Shown here one piece after another: positions 14,215 to 16,993 of a stretch of DNA of 16,993 nt (its first letter is position 1; every line of letters begins with the position of its first letter). The notes beneath the pieces were generated by a model. It saw nothing but the letters and a program-made list of their open reading frames with translations. It had not been told where the DNA came from and did no database searches. Origin of the DNA: Halanaerobiaceae bacterium (GTDB taxonomy: Bacteria; Bacillota_F; Halanaerobiia; Halanaerobiales; CSSED10-376); NCBI GenBank assembly GCA_003557445.1, contig PWOK01000083.1, positions 1 through 16,993 on the forward strand, written 5' to 3'. Made by a program: the position numbers and the translations under genes.

Positions 14215-15543
14215 TTGCACAGAAAAAGAGTAAAAATAGGTTTATCTATTTTTTTAGTTTTAATAACAGTATTTATAATATCATTTTATTATATTTCAAA
14301 TATAATTCCTGAATCAAAATCATTAATAATTAATAATGAGGCCAGTCTCAAGGTATCTCTGCCTCTTGATATTTATATTAAGGGAAGAGATGATTCAGAA
14401 TTATTTATTAATAATCAAAAAATTGGTCAGGATTCTATCAGGTTTGATTTCCGGGAACCACTGACCATTCTGGCAAAGGAAACCGGAATTACAACTGTGG
14501 AATTCAAATTATTTAATCTAATTCCGATCAGGACTGTTGAGATAAATATTCTACCTGAAATAGAAGTGATGCCGGGAGGACAGGCTATCGGTGTTTTGAT
14601 GAGAAGTAAGGGTGTAATGGTGGTGAAAAATTCTTATGTAGAAACTGTTAGTGGTCAGAAGAAATTTCCAGCTCAAAAGGCAGGTATAGAAGTTGGAGAT
14701 ATTATTTTAAAGGTTAATGAACAACAAATAAATGATAAAATTTTGCTATCTGAAAAAATTAATAAATATGGAGAACAGGAAAAAAAAATTTCTTTAACAA
14801 TTAAGAAAAAAAATAGTGAAATTAATGAAATAGAAGTGAAACCACAGATAAACAAATATGGACAGTATCAAATAGGTCTTTATGTTGATGATGGAGTAGC
14901 TGGAGTGGGTACTTTAACATTTTATAATCCGCAAACACTTGAATATGGAGCACTGGGACATGTTATTACTGAAGCAAATAGCCAGATGAAAATAAATCTA
15001 AGAGAAGGTCAAATAGTTGAAGCACAAATATCCGGTATTAATTATGGAAGAAGAGGAGTACCCGGACAAAAACAGGGAACATTTTATCAGGCTCAGGATA
15101 AATTGGGTCTAATAGAAAAAAACACAAAATTTGGAATATACGGAAAATTAAATAAATTACCGAGTAATCCCTTTTTTGAGGAAGCAATACCCGTAGCCAC
15201 AAGTTCTCAGGTGCAAAAAGGGCCAGCAAAAATCTATACTGTAGTAAAAGGAGGGGAGATAGAAGAGTTTGAAATTTCCATAGAAAGGGTTAATATCCAG
15301 GGCCAGCCTGATTCCAAAGGGATGGTCATTAATATAACTGATTCAGATTTAAAAAAATCAACTGGAGGAATTGTCCAGGGAATGAGTGGTAGTCCCATAA
15401 TTCAAAATGGTCAGCTGGTAGGGGCAGTTACACATGTATTCATTAATGACCCAACAAAAGGTTATGGGGTTTTTGCTGAATGGATGTTAAGGGAAACTGA
15501 AATAATGGATAATTACAGACAGAAAAAAGCTGTTAATTTTTAA
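14215..15543 (+). CDS. spoIVB: SpoIVB serine peptidase (stage IV sporulation protein B)
   Basis: SpoIVB is made in the forespore, secreted into the space between the two membranes, and cleaves SpoIVFA to trigger activation of pro-sigma-K in the mother cell. The 442-residue protein starts at TTG 14215, 7 bases after GAGGGAG. It has a signal-anchor helix (about 8-30), a PDZ domain (about 118-200, with AGIEVGDIILKVN) and the S55 peptidase domain. The catalytic triad matches Bacillus SpoIVB spacing: His249 (GALGHV), Asp376 (NITDSD) and Ser391 (QGMSGSP). The C-terminal GAVTHVFINDPTKGYGVFAEWML is the family hallmark. All elements needed for activity are present, which argues for a working sporulation pathway or recent loss. 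Confidence 0.96.
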   Translation: MHRKRVKIGLSIFLVLITVFIISFYYISNIIPESKSLIINNEASLKVSLPLDIYIKGRDDSELFINNQKIGQDSIRFDFREPLTILAKETGITTVEFKLFNLIPIRTVEINILPEIEVMPGGQAIGVLMRSKGVMVVKNSYVETVSGQKKFPAQKAGIEVGDIILKVNEQQINDKILLSEKINKYGEQEKKISLTIKKKNSEINEIEVKPQINKYGQYQIGLYVDDGVAGVGTLTFYNPQTLEYGALGHVITEANSQMKINLREGQIVEAQISGINYGRRGVPGQKQGTFYQAQDKLGLIEKNTKFGIYGKLNKLPSNPFFEEAIPVATSSQVQKGPAKIYTVVKGGEIEEFEISIERVNIQGQPDSKGMVINITDSDLKKSTGGIVQGMSGSPIIQNGQLVGAVTHVFINDPTKGYGVFAEWMLRETEIMDNYRQKKAVNF

Positions 15544-15549
15544 GAATAT

Positions 15550-15574
15550 TAACCCCCTTGAAGAAAGGGGGTTA
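15550..15574 (+). terminator. Strong hairpin terminator after spoIVB
   Basis: A perfect 10-bp stem (TAACCCCCTT 15550-15559 with AAGGGGGTTA 15565-15574) with a 5-base loop starts 7 bases after the spoIVB stop. The following sequence is AT-rich (ACTTATATAT) but lacks a clean U run. The symmetry (TAA...TTA ends) could also allow action in the reverse direction. It insulates spo0A from upstream transcription. Confidence 0.75.
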
Positions 15575-15601
15575 CTTATATATAAAAAAACCTAAAAGAA
15601 A

Positions 15602-15655
15602 GCAGGAATTTTGTCCGATATATATAAATATATATATAATGGTATTTGCTATAAT
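15602..15655 (+). promoter_or_regulatory. Composite spo0A promoter region
   Basis: Three overlapping signals are visible. First, GCAGGAATT (15602-15610) fits the sigma-H -35 consensus RnAGGAWWW, with a partial -10 (AAAT) about 12 bases on. Second, TTGTCC (15611-15616) and TATAAT (15635-15640) form a sigma-A pair with an 18-base spacer. Third, TGCTATAAT (15647-15655) is a perfect extended -10 with no clear -35. TTTGTCCGA (15610-15618) is within two bases of the 0A box, hinting at autoregulation. Dual sigma-A/sigma-H control of spo0A is known in Bacillus. The second and third signals are strongest. Confidence 0.55.
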
Positions 15656-15694
15656 GATACCATTTTTAAACAAATTATGCAGGGGGGAATAATA

Positions 15695-16495
15695 TTGAAG
15701 AAAATAAAAATTTTAATTGTGGATGATAATAAAGACTTTTGTGAATTACTGGAAGAATCACTTGACAAAGAAAAGGACATGAATGTAATTGGTGTTGGTC
15801 ATGATGGCAAGGAAGCAATTAATTTAATCAAGAAAAATAAAAATGAACTTGACCTTATTATTCTTGACTTAATTATGCCTAAACTTGATGGAATTGGTGT
15901 TATGGAGGAAATGAATACACTTGGTATTAATAAAATCAAAACAGTTATTTTAACAGGGTTTGGTCAGGAGGATATCACCAGGAAGGTAGTTTCTCTGGGG
16001 GCAAATTATTATATAATGAAACCTTTTGAAATTGATAAATTAATAGCCAGAATACGCCAAATATTCAAGCCAGTAAAAAATTCAGACACTGAATATAATA
16101 TTAATTTGAATAATAGTAATAATCAAATTAATGAAAATGCCACAATAAATGATATTAATATCAGGATAACTGAAATAATGTATGAACTGGGAATACCTGC
16201 ACATATAAAAGGATACTTATATATTCGTGAAGCTATAAAAATGGTTGTATATGATATTTATTTAATAAATGGAATTACAAAAAAGTTATATCCTGCAGTA
16301 GCTGAAAAATTTGAAACAACTTCCAGCAAAGTTGAAAGAGCAATTAGACATGCTATAGAAGTTTCCTGGGAAAGAGGTAATAGAGATGCTTTAAAGGAAT
16401 ATTTTGCAAACACAATTTCTAAAACAAAACCTACAAATTCTCAATTTATTGCTAAAATAGCTGATAAATTAAGACTGGAATTAAAAGCTGGTTAA
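15695..16495 (+). CDS. spo0A: Sporulation response regulator Spo0A
   Basis: Spo0A is the master transcription regulator of sporulation entry, activated by phosphorylation. With TTG 15695, 7 bases after AGGGGGG (15681-15687), the protein is 266 residues, matching the family. The receiver domain (1-125) has acidic-pocket D10 and D11, phospho-acceptor D58 (ILDLIMPK), T87 and K109 (YIMKPFE). An Asn/Ser/Ile-rich linker (about 127-155) leads to the Spo0A-specific effector domain, with [19 protein letters not shown] (residues 210-228) as the recognition-helix region. In-frame ATG and TTG codons further upstream (15677, 15611) are unlikely starts because they overlap the ribosome site or promoter. 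It stands in the conserved spoIVB-spo0A order and has its own promoter region. Confidence 0.97.
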   Translation: MKKIKILIVDDNKDFCELLEESLDKEKDMNVIGVGHDGKEAINLIKKNKNELDLIILDLIMPKLDGIGVMEEMNTLGINKIKTVILTGFGQEDITRKVVSLGANYYIMKPFEIDKLIARIRQIFKPVKNSDTEYNINLNNSNNQINENATINDINIRITEIMYELGIPAHIKGYLYIREAIKMVVYDIYLINGITKKLYPAVAEKFETTSSKVERAIRHAIEVSWERGNRDALKEYFANTISKTKPTNSQFIAKIADKLRLELKAG

Positions 16496-16541
16496 TATAT
16501 CTTAATGAATTATATACCAGTATGTTTTTAAAAAATCAACA

Positions 16542-16547
16542 TATAAT
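16542..16547 (+). promoter_or_regulatory. -10 element placing transcription start at the steA ATG
   Basis: A perfect TATAAT ends 6 bases before the ATG at 16554, so the expected transcription start coincides with the start codon. No ribosome site is visible upstream of that ATG, which fits a leaderless mRNA. No convincing -35 is found at 16-18 bases. An alternative is read-through from spo0A. Confidence 0.35.
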
Positions 16548-16553
16548 ATTTAT

Positions 16554-16993
16554 ATGTTAAAGGGTAAAGTAATTATTGATAAAAAAACAAAAAAATTAGT
16601 AAAAAGAATTAAACCGGGCCAGATAGCAGTTATTTCGCACAGGGATTTAGATCAGGTTGCTGCTAATTCTCTGGTAAATTGCAGGATAAAAGGGATAATA
16701 AACACAGAAAAATCTATTAGTGGAAAATATCCCAATAAAGGTCCCCGGATATTATTAAAAGCAGGAATCCCTATTATTGAAGCTAATAAAAATCTTATTA
16801 ACTCAATAAATGAAGGGGATAAAATACAATTTAAAGATGGTTTTTTGTTCAAAGACCAACATATAATTGGAAAGGGAAAAAAACTAACTCAAGCAGAAAT
16901 AAATAAAAAAATGAAAGAGGCAAAAAATAATTTACAGAATGAACTGAGCAGGTTTATTGATAATACCCTTAAATATGCCTATAAAGAGAAAAA
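16554..16993 (+). CDS. steA: SteA-like (putative cytokinetic ring) protein, 5' part
   Basis: This gene runs off the window end; 146 codons are visible. The sequence KKTKKLVKRIKPGQIAVISH, then RDLDQVAANSLVN, SISGKYPNKGPRILLKAGIP and INEGDKIQFKDG, matches the N-terminal half of the SteA family, whose C-terminal part resembles thiamine pyrophosphokinase catalytic regions and which in Actinobacteria is linked to septum formation. The residues seen end in a Lys-rich helical part (KKMKEAKNNLQNELSRF). ATG 16554 is the only standard start after the in-frame stop at 16506 and matches where family members begin, but it has no ribosome site. It lies 58 bases after spo0A, so a role tied to division or sporulation is possible but inferred. 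Confidence 0.8.
   Translation, partial: MLKGKVIIDKKTKKLVKRIKPGQIAVISHRDLDQVAANSLVNCRIKGIINTEKSISGKYPNKGPRILLKAGIPIIEANKNLINSINEGDKIQFKDGFLFKDQHIIGKGKKLTQAEINKKMKEAKNNLQNELSRFIDNTLKYAYKEK

Noticed and set aside
1..16993. CRISPR array, insertion sequence or prophage
   Set aside because: No regularly spaced repeats, transposase, integrase or phage structural motifs were seen on either strand.

Overview
The window is AT-rich (roughly one-third G+C by eye). Nearly all of it is co-oriented on the + strand, with tight gene packing, strong AGGAGG-type ribosome sites and several TTG starts. It carries spoIVB and spo0A at the end of the xseA-xseB-ispA-dxs-tlyA-nadK-recN block that is conserved in endospore-forming Firmicutes. 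This points to an anaerobic, low-GC, clostridia-like Firmicute. The flavin and Fe-S rich NADH module and overall protein style suggest something like the Halanaerobiales, but that placement is an inference, not a sequence-based assignment.

Region 1 (1-1200) is accessory. It holds a promoter-like segment and leader, a small membrane-protein gene that appears split by a one-base frame change (206-524), a 127-residue four-helix membrane protein (581-964), a rho-independent terminator, and a tRNA-Leu(CAG) gene on the - strand with its own strong promoter.

Region 2 (1270-5521) is a three-gene redox operon. It encodes a NuoE-like [2Fe-2S] protein, a NuoF-like FMN/NADH subunit with extra ferredoxin domains, and an unusual 672-residue subunit. 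The third subunit joins a NuoG/HydA-type [2Fe-2S] domain, a GltD/NfnB-type FAD-NAD(P)H domain and a NuoG/HydA-type two-cluster ferredoxin domain, with no hydrogenase catalytic domain. The set looks like a trimeric NADH/NAD(P)H/ferredoxin oxidoreductase, possibly electron bifurcating. It is the most interesting system in the window.

Region 3 (5542-14120) is housekeeping: folD, xseA, xseB, ispA, dxs, tlyA, nadK and recN, mostly overlapping or separated by a few bases. A clear sigma-A promoter with an extended -10 lies between ispA and dxs, so dxs-tlyA-nadK-recN can be transcribed separately from folD-xseA-xseB-ispA. The argR (ahrC) gene that often sits between nadK and recN is absent.

Region 4 (14121-16993) is the sporulation and cell-division end: spoIVB (catalytic triad intact), a strong hairpin terminator, a complex spo0A promoter region, spo0A (TTG start), and the 5' part of a steA-like gene that runs off the window and may be translated from a leaderless mRNA.

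Functionally, the redox complex, FolD (NADP-linked) and NadK (makes NADP) all bear on the NADP(H) pool. IspA and Dxs serve isoprenoid synthesis, Xse and RecN DNA repair, and SpoIVB and Spo0A differentiation.
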